NCBI RefSeq assembly: GCF_046299575.1 | Contig: NZ_JBKBHX010000007.1 | Coordinates: 124,001-188,000 of the forward strand | Length of the DNA: 64,000 nt | Direction of reading: 5' to 3' | Source of the DNA: Thermaurantimonas sp046299575 | Lineage (GTDB): Bacteria; Bacteroidota; Bacteroidia; Flavobacteriales; Schleiferiaceae | Part shown: positions 51,552 through 60,783 of the stretch, one piece after another | Layout: every line of letters starts with the position of its first letter | How positions within the stretch are numbered: the first letter of the stretch is position 1 | Program-made: the position numbers and the translations under genes | Notes under the pieces: generated by a model | The model's input: only the letters and a program-made list of their open reading frames with translations | Told to the model about the DNA's origin: nothing | Database searches by the model: none

Positions 51552-52871
51552 TTAATTTAAGGTGTTGTAGGCTGATAATTGCCCCGTAATCAACATCATG
51601 TGCAGGTACGAAAGCAAGCTGCTCAGATATGCTTCTTCTTTTCGAACTCTAGCGCTGAGCAGCGATGTTTGGGCATTGCGAAATTCAAGGTCACTGATTT
51701 TACCAGAGCGGTATTGTGTTTCGGCTATAGAAGTTTGATCCTCGACTGTTTGCTGATTTTTAAGCTCAAGTTGGTAAATAGTATAATTCGCTGTAAGCTG
51801 ATGATAGGTGTTTTCAAAGAGTTCAATAAGTTCAAGTTCAAAGTTTTTCGCTTGTAATTCGGCATTTTCACTTTCTAAGATAGCCATATTGCGTCGATTG
51901 CGATCTACCATGCCATTAAACAAATTCCATCGAAGCATCAATCCTGCGTTCGTGCCATTAGAGGCCAACGACTTTAATACGCCTATTTCGTTTTGCTGTC
52001 TATTTAAGTTGTACTCGCCAAAAATGCCTAAATGTGGTAAAAAATCAGCTAACTGTTCTTTCTGCCTCGATTCAGATATGAGTTTTCTCAGACGCATGCT
52101 CTGCAAGGCTGTGTTTTGAGTTTTGAGTTTAGTGATCCAATCTTCTTTAGAAGGAATTTCGATTTCGGGCAAAGGAATGTTTACAAAGCTTTCTGAGGTA
52201 ATTTTATCACCTGTCAAGCGTTCTAATCTGGCTTTTAAGCGATTTAAGACAAGTATTTCATTTAAAAAAACCGAGCTATCCTGATTAAAATCTCGCAGCG
52301 CTTGCAGGTATTCGAAAGAAGATATTTTTCCGGAAGTGTATTTGGCTAATGCTAAATCCCGTCGGTTTTGACTGATTTTCAGGTTATTTTCGGTATGGTT
52401 TAAAATGCTTTGCTGTACAGCAATAGAATAATAGGTGGTAATCAGATCAAAAAGTACAGATTCAACCGCTTCTTTTACATCGTTTTGGGCAATTAATTCC
52501 TGCAGTTTCAATTCATTCTTAAGGGCAAACATTCTCAATCCGTCGAAAATCATCCACTCTAAACGTACATTGGCTGAAAATCCTAGACTTCTCGCATTAT
52601 TGGCTGAATTTTTTTGGCCAGAAAAGAATTCTAATTCCGTATTTTGAATACTTTGATTAGCACCCGAACTGACATCAAGTCTTGGCAGCATGCCCGACTG
52701 ACCTATTGAGTTCTGTAAATCAGCAATTTTTAAGGAGTTACGAGCAATCTGAATGGTTGGATGGTGCGAAAGTGCCTTGTTAATCAAGGAATTAAGTAAA
52801 CTGTCTTGTCCTGAAGCGCTTTTAAAAAGCAAGAAAAAAACTAAAAGCGAATGGTATCTAAGCAGTTTCAT
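51552..52871 (-). CDS. TolC family outer membrane efflux protein
   Basis: This 439-residue protein has a signal peptide (residues 1-21, ASGQ) and two OEP repeats of long coiled-coil helices, visible as heptad-like stretches around residues 150-220 and 330-420, with repeated YRSGKISDLEF and YTSGKISSFEY turns. Trimers form the outer-membrane channel of the RND pump. Its start overlaps the pump gene's stop by 14 bases, so the two are coupled. Confidence 0.93.
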   Translation of the reverse strand: MKLLRYHSLLVFFLLFKSASGQDSLLNSLINKALSHHPTIQIARNSLKIADLQNSIGQSGMLPRLDVSSGANQSIQNTELEFFSGQKNSANNARSLGFSANVRLEWMIFDGLRMFALKNELKLQELIAQNDVKEAVESVLFDLITTYYSIAVQQSILNHTENNLKISQNRRDLALAKYTSGKISSFEYLQALRDFNQDSSVFLNEILVLNRLKARLERLTGDKITSESFVNIPLPEIEIPSKEDWITKLKTQNTALQSMRLRKLISESRQKEQLADFLPHLGIFGEYNLNRQQNEIGVLKSLASNGTNAGLMLRWNLFNGMVDRNRRNMAILESENAELQAKNFELELIELFENTYHQLTANYTIYQLELKNQQTVEDQTSIAETQYRSGKISDLEFRNAQTSLLSARVRKEEAYLSSLLSYLHMMLITGQLSAYNTLN

Positions 52872-55800
52872 GTTTATTGCGTCGGGTGAGAATGAGGTAG
52901 AGAGAAGGGATGATGAACAAGGTAAGTAAGAGAGAGAAAAATAAGCCTCCGATCACAACAATGCCCATGGGCACACGCGATGTAGCCCCTCCACCAAGGG
53001 CAAAGGCAATTGGCACAGCACCTAAAATGGTAGCAAGCGAAGTCATTAAGATCGGGCGCATACGCTGAACAGAGGCCTCGAGCACAGCGCGCTTCAGCGG
53101 TACACCTTCTTCGCGCTTCTGATTGGCAAACTCCACGATCAGAATACCGTTTTTTGTTACGATACCTATCAATACGATGATGCCAATTTGGCTGAAAATG
53201 TTCAAGGTATGACCTGTAAGATACAGTGACAGCACTGCTCCGGCGAGCGCCAGGGGTACAGTGAGCATAATAATCAGCGGATCTCTAAAACTTTCAAACT
53301 GAGCAGCCAAAACCAGATAAACGAGCAGTAGGGCAAAAATGAAGGCAAAATTTAAACTGCCGCTGGAGTCTTCGAATTCTTTTGAAGGCCCTGCAAGTGA
53401 ATATGAAAACGTTTCGTCGAGCACTTCGCGGCTAATGCGTTTCATCTCATCTATGCCCTGGCCGAGTGATATACCTTTGGCTGGGTTGGCTGATACTGTG
53501 GCTGAGACATATCGATTGTATCTGTATAAAATAGGTGGAGCTGCATTTTCGCGGTATTCGATCACATTTGAAAGAGGTATTAATTCACCCTTTTTATTTC
53601 TCACAAAAACTTTTTCAAAATCCGATGGTTCGTCGCGGTAGAGTCTATCTGCCTGACCTATAACTTGGTATTGTTTGTTGTTCATTAAAAAATAACCAAA
53701 ACGCTGCCCGGTGAACATAAGTTGAAGGCTCTGTGCCACATCGGCTACTGAGATGCCGAGGGTAGCTGCCCGCTCTCGATTGATGGTAATGTTCATCTCG
53801 GGCTTGTTGAACTTCAGATTGACATCTACAAACTGAAACTTGCCTGAAGCATTGGCCCTTTCCAGGAATATTGGCAACGCCTCCTTAAGCTTTTCAAAAT
53901 TTGGGGCTTGTATAACAAACTGTACGGGAAGGTTGGTAAATCTGTTGCCTCCAATGGTTTGGTCTTGTGCCACAAAAGCACGAGAAAAGTTGTACTTCTG
54001 CAACATGGCACTTATTTCATCTGCCAGCTGTTGCTGGCTTTTTTTACGCTCTTTGGGGTCCTTGAGCATTAAGCGTACAAAACCAGTATTTACTGAAACG
54101 GAGGCTCCGAATCCCGGGGAAGTCACACAGAGTAAATGTTCCTTTTCGGGCAAAGTATCAGTCAGCTCAATTAATTCCGTCATGTAGTCAAACATAGCTT
54201 CGTACGAAGTGCCCTCCGGTGCAGTAGCTACTATGCGCAGTCGGCTTTTGTCTTCGAGCGGAGCGAGTTCAGTTGGCACTTTTCGGCCAGCCAAAATGGT
54301 GATGACTACCGTGGCCGCCACAGCTGAAATTGAAATGGCCGGTTTATCGAGAAATTTCGAAAGCAAATACTGATACCGTCGATTGAGCATTAAGAAAAAA
54401 GCCTCAGACTTTTTGAAAAAGGCGGTCTCATTTTGCCGCTTTTTCAGCAGTCGAGCGCTTAGCATAGGGGTAAGGGTAAGCGATACAAAGGTGGAAATAA
54501 TTACAGCTCCTGATACAACGATGGCAAATTCTCGAAACAGTTTACCGGTTAAGCCTTGAAGAAAAACTATAGGCATAAATACAGCTACCAGTGTAACGGT
54601 AGTAGATAAAATGGCAAAGAAAATTTCTGCAGCTCCTTTGTGGGCTGCTTTGAGAGGTTTAACTCCTTTTTCGATTTTTGAATAGATGTTTTCCATCATT
54701 ACAATGGCGTCGTCCACCACCAGACCGGTAGCGAGTACGATACCCAAAAGCGTGAGGATATTAATTGTGTAATCGAAAATGTAAATGACGAAAAATGTAC
54801 CCACAAGGGAAATGGGAATTGCAATAATGGGAATCAGGGTAGTGCGCCAGTTGCGCAAAAAGAGATAAATGATTAAAACCACCAACAGAAAGGCGATGAT
54901 GATAGTGTTTTGCACCTCTTCTATGGCTTTTCGCACCGGCACTGTACTGTCGAGTGCAATACCAAGGACGAGGTCGTGAGGTAGCTCTTTCTTAATTTTT
55001 TCTACTTTTTCATAAACCCTGTCAGCCAGCTCTATCACGTTTACACCGGGTTGAGGAGTGATGGCCACTCCAATCATGGGCTGACCTCCGTTGCCGCGCA
55101 AGAGCGAGCGCTCGTTTTCAGGTCGGAGCTCTGCCACCCCGATATCGCTGAGACGTATGATGCGACTGTTTCTTTCAGCAATTATAAGATTATTGAAATC
55201 TTCAACCGAAGACAGGCGGCCAAGAGTTTTTACTGACAATTCAGTGCGAAATCCTTCGACTCGTCCAGCCGGTATCTCCACATTTTCGCGGTTTAATGCC
55301 TGCTGAATGTCCTGAGGCGTAAGGTTGTAATAGGCCATTTTGAGCGGATCGAGTATCAACTTCATCGAGTAGCGCTTCTCGCCCCAAATGTTGATCTCAC
55401 TAACTCCTGGAATGTTCTGAAGGCGCTCCTTGAAGATATTGATCCCTATATCTGTGAGCTCCAGTAAGTTACGCTGATCGCTTTGAACAGTTATTGATAT
55501 CACCGGATCGGCGTTCGCATCTGATTTTACCACTACTGGAGGATCGCAGTCGGCTGGCAAACGCCGTATGGCGCGCGAAACACGGTCGCGCACATCATTT
55601 GCCGCATCCTCCAGCGACACATCTAGGTCAAACTCTACACTTATAGTACTGCGTCCGTCGCTACTGGTCGATGTGATGGACTTGATGCCAGAAATTCCGT
55701 TGATGGATTCTTCGAGCGGGTCAGTAATTTGAGATTCTATAACCTCGGCATTGGCACCGGGATAATTTGTAGTAACAGTTACAACTGGCGGATCTACCGA

Positions 55801-55929
55801 GGGCAACTCCCGCACTCCTAAAAAGATATAACTGATTGCCCCAAACAGAATGATGACCAGCGACATAACAGTGGCCAATACCGGTCTATCAATACTAATA
55901 GAGGCTAATGACTTAGACTTTTTACTCAT
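52858..55929 (-). CDS. RND efflux permease (AcrB/MexB-like, HAE1)
   Basis: This 1023-residue inner-membrane pump subunit has the twelve-helix, two-large-loop layout of RND transporters. Proton-relay aspartates appear in GLVVDDAIVMMENI (helix 4), and the N-terminal opening with RPVLATVMSLVIILFG is typical. Drug-pump membership follows from the length and the loop FDLDVSLEDAANDVRDRV. Substrate unknown. The operon order is marR, adaptor, pump, tolC, with 8 bases to the adaptor and an overlap with tolC. Confidence 0.95.
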   Translation of the reverse strand: MSKKSKSLASISIDRPVLATVMSLVIILFGAISYIFLGVRELPSVDPPVVTVTTNYPGANAEVIESQITDPLEESINGISGIKSITSTSSDGRSTISVEFDLDVSLEDAANDVRDRVSRAIRRLPADCDPPVVVKSDANADPVISITVQSDQRNLLELTDIGINIFKERLQNIPGVSEINIWGEKRYSMKLILDPLKMAYYNLTPQDIQQALNRENVEIPAGRVEGFRTELSVKTLGRLSSVEDFNNLIIAERNSRIIRLSDIGVAELRPENERSLLRGNGGQPMIGVAITPQPGVNVIELADRVYEKVEKIKKELPHDLVLGIALDSTVPVRKAIEEVQNTIIIAFLLVVLIIYLFLRNWRTTLIPIIAIPISLVGTFFVIYIFDYTINILTLLGIVLATGLVVDDAIVMMENIYSKIEKGVKPLKAAHKGAAEIFFAILSTTVTLVAVFMPIVFLQGLTGKLFREFAIVVSGAVIISTFVSLTLTPMLSARLLKKRQNETAFFKKSEAFFLMLNRRYQYLLSKFLDKPAISISAVAATVVITILAGRKVPTELAPLEDKSRLRIVATAPEGTSYEAMFDYMTELIELTDTLPEKEHLLCVTSPGFGASVSVNTGFVRLMLKDPKERKKSQQQLADEISAMLQKYNFSRAFVAQDQTIGGNRFTNLPVQFVIQAPNFEKLKEALPIFLERANASGKFQFVDVNLKFNKPEMNITINRERAATLGISVADVAQSLQLMFTGQRFGYFLMNNKQYQVIGQADRLYRDEPSDFEKVFVRNKKGELIPLSNVIEYRENAAPPILYRYNRYVSATVSANPAKGISLGQGIDEMKRISREVLDETFSYSLAGPSKEFEDSSGSLNFAFIFALLLVYLVLAAQFESFRDPLIIMLTVPLALAGAVLSLYLTGHTLNIFSQIGIIVLIGIVTKNGILIVEFANQKREEGVPLKRAVLEASVQRMRPILMTSLATILGAVPIAFALGGGATSRVPMGIVVIGGLFFSLLLTLFIIPSLYLILTRRNKHETA

Positions 55930-55937
55930 GGATGCAC

Positions 55938-56990
55938 TTACAGGGCAATTTGAAGAGAAACCGGTTTTGAAGGAATTACTGGAATGCCCGGTTTGATTTG
56001 CTGAAGTCCGGAAGCAATTACTGTATCACCCGGCTGAAGGCCATCGACTACTTCTACAAATACGGGGTTTCGTTGACTAATTTCCACGGGTTTCGGCTTC
56101 ACCAAGCCACTGTCGATGGTGTACACAATCAATTTTCCGAGCTGAGGCACGATGCATTCGGCCGGAATCTTAAGTGCATTTCCTTTGTTTTGTAGTTTTA
56201 GTGTGGCTTTTACAAATGTACCGGGTATCAGCTTTTGGTCGCTATTGGCGATTTTAGCTCTCACCTTACTTGATCTAAGTGTTTTGTCAATTACCGGTTC
56301 TATCGCATAAACTTTTGCAATTAACCCTTCAGGATGAAACTGACTTCTAATCTCGACCGCATCTCCAGGGCTTACATACCCGCTGTAGCGCTCGGGCAGG
56401 TCGATTTCAACCTTCAGAAGATTGGTTTGCCAGAGTTTTACAAGCACTTGCTGAGGATTGACAAAAGTACCTGGACTAAAATTTCTCACACCAGTGATCC
56501 CATCGAAGGGCGCTTTGATAATGTGTTTATTTACTATTGCACGGGCTGCAGATAGATCAGCTTTTAATTGTTGGTATCTACTCTTTGCTGTTTCGTATTC
56601 TTCAGCAGAAACACCTCCTTGTTTATATAATGTTTCGGTGCGATTGAAGTTTTTTTCAGCCAATTCTACCTGGGCCTCAAGCGATTGCATACGTGCTAAG
56701 GCCTCCTCTGCATCGAGCTTTACCAATACGTCTCCCTTTTTCACGGCTTTTCCCTCATCAAAGTGAATAGACTGAACTTTAGCAGCCACTTCAGCCGTGA
56801 TATCGACCCACTCAAAAGGCAAAACCTCAGCATTTGTCACAAAGGTTTCTTCTGCTTTTAAAGAGGCTGCAATGAAGTAATCAACCTGAATGATGGGTTT
56901 ATTAACTGTTGTTTTTTGTTTACTTGAGTTTTCACATCCTGATGAGATCAGCAAAACACCCATTAAAGGGTAAGTAAACTGAATTTTCAT
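55938..56990 (-). CDS. RND efflux periplasmic adaptor (membrane fusion) lipoprotein
   Basis: This protein has 350 residues from the ATG at 56990, chosen because it opens into a signal peptide with lipobox ISSGC. The frame runs on 35 residues upstream into marR, without support. Domains: barrel-sandwich (lipoyl) halves around VQSIHFDEGKAVKKGDVLVKLD and IIKAPFDGITGVRNFSPG, a coiled-coil hairpin between them, then beta-barrel and membrane-proximal parts. It joins pump to TolC in the periplasm. Confidence 0.93.
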   Translation of the reverse strand: MKIQFTYPLMGVLLISSGCENSSKQKTTVNKPIIQVDYFIAASLKAEETFVTNAEVLPFEWVDITAEVAAKVQSIHFDEGKAVKKGDVLVKLDAEEALARMQSLEAQVELAEKNFNRTETLYKQGGVSAEEYETAKSRYQQLKADLSAARAIVNKHIIKAPFDGITGVRNFSPGTFVNPQQVLVKLWQTNLLKVEIDLPERYSGYVSPGDAVEIRSQFHPEGLIAKVYAIEPVIDKTLRSSKVRAKIANSDQKLIPGTFVKATLKLQNKGNALKIPAECIVPQLGKLIVYTIDSGLVKPKPVEISQRNPVFVEVVDGLQPGDTVIASGLQQIKPGIPVIPSKPVSLQIAL

Positions 56991-57006
56991 ATTATAAACC
57001 CACATA

Positions 57007-57504
57007 TTACCTCGCATAATCCAGCTTTTTGCGGGTTTTTTCCTGTTTGTAGTTGATTTTAATAGAAACTTTTGGTTCTCTTTCGATGTTTTCAATCATT
57101 TTGCCGAGCACTTTGAAAAAGATCTCTCTCTCGCTCTCGTCTATACCTTCTAAGCAGATATTGTTTAAAGCCGTGTACGCTTTTTTTATCTCAGGAATTA
57201 CTTTCATACCTTTAGGAGTAAGGTATAAATACATGGAACGGCGGTCTTCAGGATTAACCTCTCTGCGCACATAACCCACCTTGCAGAAGTGATCAACCAC
57301 TCTGAAAGTAGTTACTTTATCGGTTTGTAATTTATCAGCGAGTTGCTGCTGGGTAATTTCTGGTTGATGATCGTGAATGGTGAGTAAGGTGTAATAATAT
57401 CTATCGATTTCGAGATTCTTAAGTTTTTTGGAAACTGCGCCTATGTATTGTTTGGTAAGGTAGGCAAAATATATTGCCAGCGGCTGATTTGGATCGATTT
57501 TCAT
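57007..57504 (-). CDS. MarR family transcriptional regulator
   Basis: This 165-residue winged-helix regulator has a recognition region ITQQQLADKLQTDKVTTFRV and the wing RREVNPEDRRSMYLYLT. MarR proteins generally repress nearby efflux genes and let go when they bind small aromatic ligands. It is the first gene of its own efflux operon, 16 bases before the adaptor. A palindrome, ACTAAATTAGT, sits on its probable -7 element, consistent with autorepression. Confidence 0.92.
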   Translation of the reverse strand: MKIDPNQPLAIYFAYLTKQYIGAVSKKLKNLEIDRYYYTLLTIHDHQPEITQQQLADKLQTDKVTTFRVVDHFCKVGYVRREVNPEDRRSMYLYLTPKGMKVIPEIKKAYTALNNICLEGIDESEREIFFKVLGKMIENIEREPKVSIKINYKQEKTRKKLDYAR

Positions 57505-57527
57505 AGTTTTGGGATTTAGAGTTTATT

Positions 57528-57559
57528 ACTAAATTAGTTTCGATATTAATGATGCAAAA
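57528..57559 (-). promoter_or_regulatory. Promoter and candidate MarR operator
   Basis: On the minus strand TTTTG (57555-57559), 18 bases, then TAATTTAG (57529-57536) resembles the Bacteroidetes -33/-7 pair with one -7 mismatch. A perfect 11-base palindrome ACTAAATTAGT (57528-57538) covers the -7 element, 23 bases upstream of the marR ATG. Confidence 0.45.
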
Positions 57560-57761
57560 TTAAATGAATGTTGATACAAATAAAACAATTAATTAATACC
57601 AGGGTTGGATTTCAATTTGTTAAAAATATTATCAAAGTGTTAAAATTTACAGTTACAGGTTTTACAGCAAACTCATGCTTTTAAACACAATGAATTTTAA
57701 GAAGTAATCCTACATTTTTTTAAAAGTAAAAAGTGAAATAATTCTTGTGATAATTGTTGTT

Positions 57762-60659
57762 TTACTTTACTAAGGCGTCGTAAATAACTTGCTGAATGCG
57801 TGTGCGATAGGCATTTTTTAGCAGTTTTTCATTTGAAGCATCTGGATGTACGCGATTTGAGAGGAAGATGTATACAATTTTTTCCGATGGATCAGCCCAT
57901 GCTAGGGTACCTGTAAAGCCAGTGTGACCAAAACTTTCGAACGAAAGGCATCCACAGGTAGGCCCTTGCCCTGAGAGCTGTGGCTTGTCGAATCCGATGC
58001 CACGTCTATTTCCTTCAGCGCAAAATTGGCAGCGAATAAATTCTGAAATAACCAGCGAATCAAAAATTTGTGATTGTGCATAACGCCCGTAGTTCACATA
58101 CAGTTGCATCAGTTTAGCAAGGTCAAAAGCATTGCCAAAAAGGCCGGCGTGGCCGCTGATACCACCGAGCATTGCTGCTCCCTGATCGTGCACATATCCA
58201 TGAACAAGTTGATTTCTAAAGGTTTGATCGTTCTCTGTTGGTGCAATTTCGCTCCTGGAGAACTTTTTAAGTGGATTGAATATCAGTGTATTAGCTCCTA
58301 TCTTTGAGTAAATATTAGTATAAAGCCACTGATCAAAGGGTTGATTTAATTGATTTTCAATTATATCTTTTAGCATATAATACCCCAAATCACTGTAAAC
58401 ATATTTGCCATATTCCCCCAGGGGCGATTCTAGTATACGTTTTCTGATGGTATCTCTATAATTCTTATGAATATAGAGGCTATCTGCTACCTGATATGGA
58501 TACTCAAGAGATTGCGTTCTGGAGTAAATGCCTGTTTTATAACCTGTTTTTGTGACGGTTGATTGATAAAAAGGGATCCAGGCCTGTAAACCGGCTCTGT
58601 GAGTCAAGATGTCGCGCAATATCAGATTTTCTTTATTGGTTCCTCTGGCCGGTGGATAATATTGTCCGATACTGCCTTCGAGGTCGAGTTTTCCGGTCTC
58701 TACCAGGTACATGAGTGCAGGAACAGCAGCGGCAATTTTAGTGATCGATGCGAGATCATAGAGATGATGCAACTGCACGGTAGAAGATCCGGCTGCATAT
58801 GTCTGTTTTCCAAAGGCTTTGTGATATACCACCTTGCCATTACGCGCCACAAGAATTTGACAACCGGGATAGGCACCAAGAGCTATCCCATCTTGAGCGA
58901 TTTTGTCTATATTTAATAGAATTTGTTGATTAAACCCGGCAAGATTAGGCGTAGCAAAGCCAAGAACTGGAAACGATGGAGTTTTTATGCCGTAACCTGC
59001 GGGAAAATTGGGTAGTATACTCACAGGCAGCTGCCCTTGGAAGGAACTGTGTCCAAACAAGGTGTTTACAACGGCTAAGCTCGTTTCTCTGTAGTTCTGG
59101 TAGCTTACTACTGTTGCAGCCGTGTAGCGTATTTCTTCAACATTCATTAAGTCATAAGGGTTGCCAAGATGCAGAAGTACTACTTTGGTTTGCAGACTGG
59201 CAAGGTTAATCAATTTTTTCAGGCTTTCTGAATAGCGAAATCGCACCCAGGGCGAGTTGCTTACAGGTGAGGCAATGATGAATAAGTAATCGTGTTGCCA
59301 AAGATTGTTTAAAATCTCCAGCATTCGGGTGCTGTCAAATTCGAGGTGTGTGGTTGGTACGTAAATATTCAGAAGGTGAAGTAGAAGGGAATCGGCTTTT
59401 CCTAGACTGACCGCCATTACAGATTTTGGGTATGGTGGTAGAATTGGGAGCGCGCGCTCCTTGTTTACTAAAAGGGTTAGTGATTTTTCAGCAATTCGAA
59501 AACGTATGTTTTCGGTTTCATTTGTAGTGAGGTCTTTTTCTAATTGATCGGTTTGAATGGGTTTGAGTTGATGAAGTCCCATCCAATATTTGGCTTGAAG
59601 AATTTTTAAAACTTTCCGATCGAGTTGCTCAAAGGTAATTTTTCCGCTATCAAGGGCTTTTTTGATTGCAGTGATGCCTCCAGGAACATCTTCAGACATG
59701 AGTACTACGTCGGCTCCTGCAGCTATTGCCAGTACATCGATGTGTTCTTTCCCTTTGTAGCTAGATGCTCCTTTCATATTGAGAGCATCTGTAAAGATTA
59801 GGCCGTCGAATTTCAACTCTTTTACAAGCAAATCAGAGCTGATTTTTTCTGAAAGCGAAGAAGGTGTACCTGAGTCATCTAAAGATGTAACATTCAAATG
59901 CGCTACCATTACTGAGCCTACTCCTGCATCAAAGAGAACTTTAAAAGGTTTGAGCTCGATTTGTTGAAGTCTCTGTAGTGAGTGATCTACGGTAGGCAAG
60001 GTAAGGTGTGAATCATCTTTTGTATCTCCATGCCCAGGGAAGTGTTTGGCGCATGCTAATACGCGAAGCCTCTGTTGCCCGTTGGCATAGGCTTTTGCCA
60101 TTCGGCCGACCAGGTCAGGATCTTCGCCAAAAGATCGCGCATTGATAATGGGATTTTTGGGATTTGTATTGATATCTACGACGGGACCAAAATTGATATG
60201 CACTCCCAACCGTCGGCACTGACGGGCGATTTCACGACCCACTTCGAAAGCCATCAGGGTATCGGCTGTAGCACCAATTGTCATTGCCCAAGGGAGATTT
60301 TCTAACGTTTTCAAGCGCATGGCAGGTCCCCATTCGGCATCCATTGCGATCATCAGAGGAATTTTGGCCACCGACTGCAGGGTGTTTGTCATTTCAGCCT
60401 GCTTTACAGGAGCGCCTTGAAAGAAGATTAGTCCGCCGATATGGTATTTTTCAACGAGGTTTTTTAGTTCGCGCAAGTGTTTGTCATCGCGATTGCTGTA
60501 GGCGGCTACCATGTAGAGCTGACCGATTTTTTGCTCCAGTGTCATGGTTTTTAGTACGCTATCAGCCCAGCGTTGATCTTCATACCAAAAAACAGCTTTC
60601 GGCTGCTGGGCTAAGAGCAACTGCGTGGAAAAAATTAGGAGTGCAAGTGTTTTCTTCAT
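57762..60659 (-). CDS. GH3 beta-N-acetylglucosaminidase fused to a beta-lactamase-family serine hydrolase
   Basis: This fusion has 965 residues from the ATG at 60659, with a signal peptide ending LLAQ. The N-terminal GH3 domain (about 30-550) has the NagZ motif AKHFPGHGDT, the catalytic dyad Asp216-Ser-His218, and nucleophile Asp291 in FTDALNMKG. The C-terminal domain (about 590-965) is a class C beta-lactamase/esterase fold with Ser638-x-x-Lys641 (SITK), YSD in place of YSN, and an HTG box. Such fusions are known in Bacteroidota and probably act on peptidoglycan fragments in the periplasm. True beta-lactamase activity is not implied. Confidence 0.92.
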   Translation of the reverse strand: MKKTLALLIFSTQLLLAQQPKAVFWYEDQRWADSVLKTMTLEQKIGQLYMVAAYSNRDDKHLRELKNLVEKYHIGGLIFFQGAPVKQAEMTNTLQSVAKIPLMIAMDAEWGPAMRLKTLENLPWAMTIGATADTLMAFEVGREIARQCRRLGVHINFGPVVDINTNPKNPIINARSFGEDPDLVGRMAKAYANGQQRLRVLACAKHFPGHGDTKDDSHLTLPTVDHSLQRLQQIELKPFKVLFDAGVGSVMVAHLNVTSLDDSGTPSSLSEKISSDLLVKELKFDGLIFTDALNMKGASSYKGKEHIDVLAIAAGADVVLMSEDVPGGITAIKKALDSGKITFEQLDRKVLKILQAKYWMGLHQLKPIQTDQLEKDLTTNETENIRFRIAEKSLTLLVNKERALPILPPYPKSVMAVSLGKADSLLLHLLNIYVPTTHLEFDSTRMLEILNNLWQHDYLFIIASPVSNSPWVRFRYSESLKKLINLASLQTKVVLLHLGNPYDLMNVEEIRYTAATVVSYQNYRETSLAVVNTLFGHSSFQGQLPVSILPNFPAGYGIKTPSFPVLGFATPNLAGFNQQILLNIDKIAQDGIALGAYPGCQILVARNGKVVYHKAFGKQTYAAGSSTVQLHHLYDLASITKIAAAVPALMYLVETGKLDLEGSIGQYYPPARGTNKENLILRDILTHRAGLQAWIPFYQSTVTKTGYKTGIYSRTQSLEYPYQVADSLYIHKNYRDTIRKRILESPLGEYGKYVYSDLGYYMLKDIIENQLNQPFDQWLYTNIYSKIGANTLIFNPLKKFSRSEIAPTENDQTFRNQLVHGYVHDQGAAMLGGISGHAGLFGNAFDLAKLMQLYVNYGRYAQSQIFDSLVISEFIRCQFCAEGNRRGIGFDKPQLSGQGPTCGCLSFESFGHTGFTGTLAWADPSEKIVYIFLSNRVHPDASNEKLLKNAYRTRIQQVIYDALVK

Positions 60660-60783
60660 GATCGGCACATTACCCAGGCGATAATCAAAAAAACTAAGAA
60701 AATGCAGAACTATTGCTCAGGTTTTCAAAAAGATATCAATAGGGCAGATTTAATGCAGATATGCAATTGTTAACTATTTTGGA

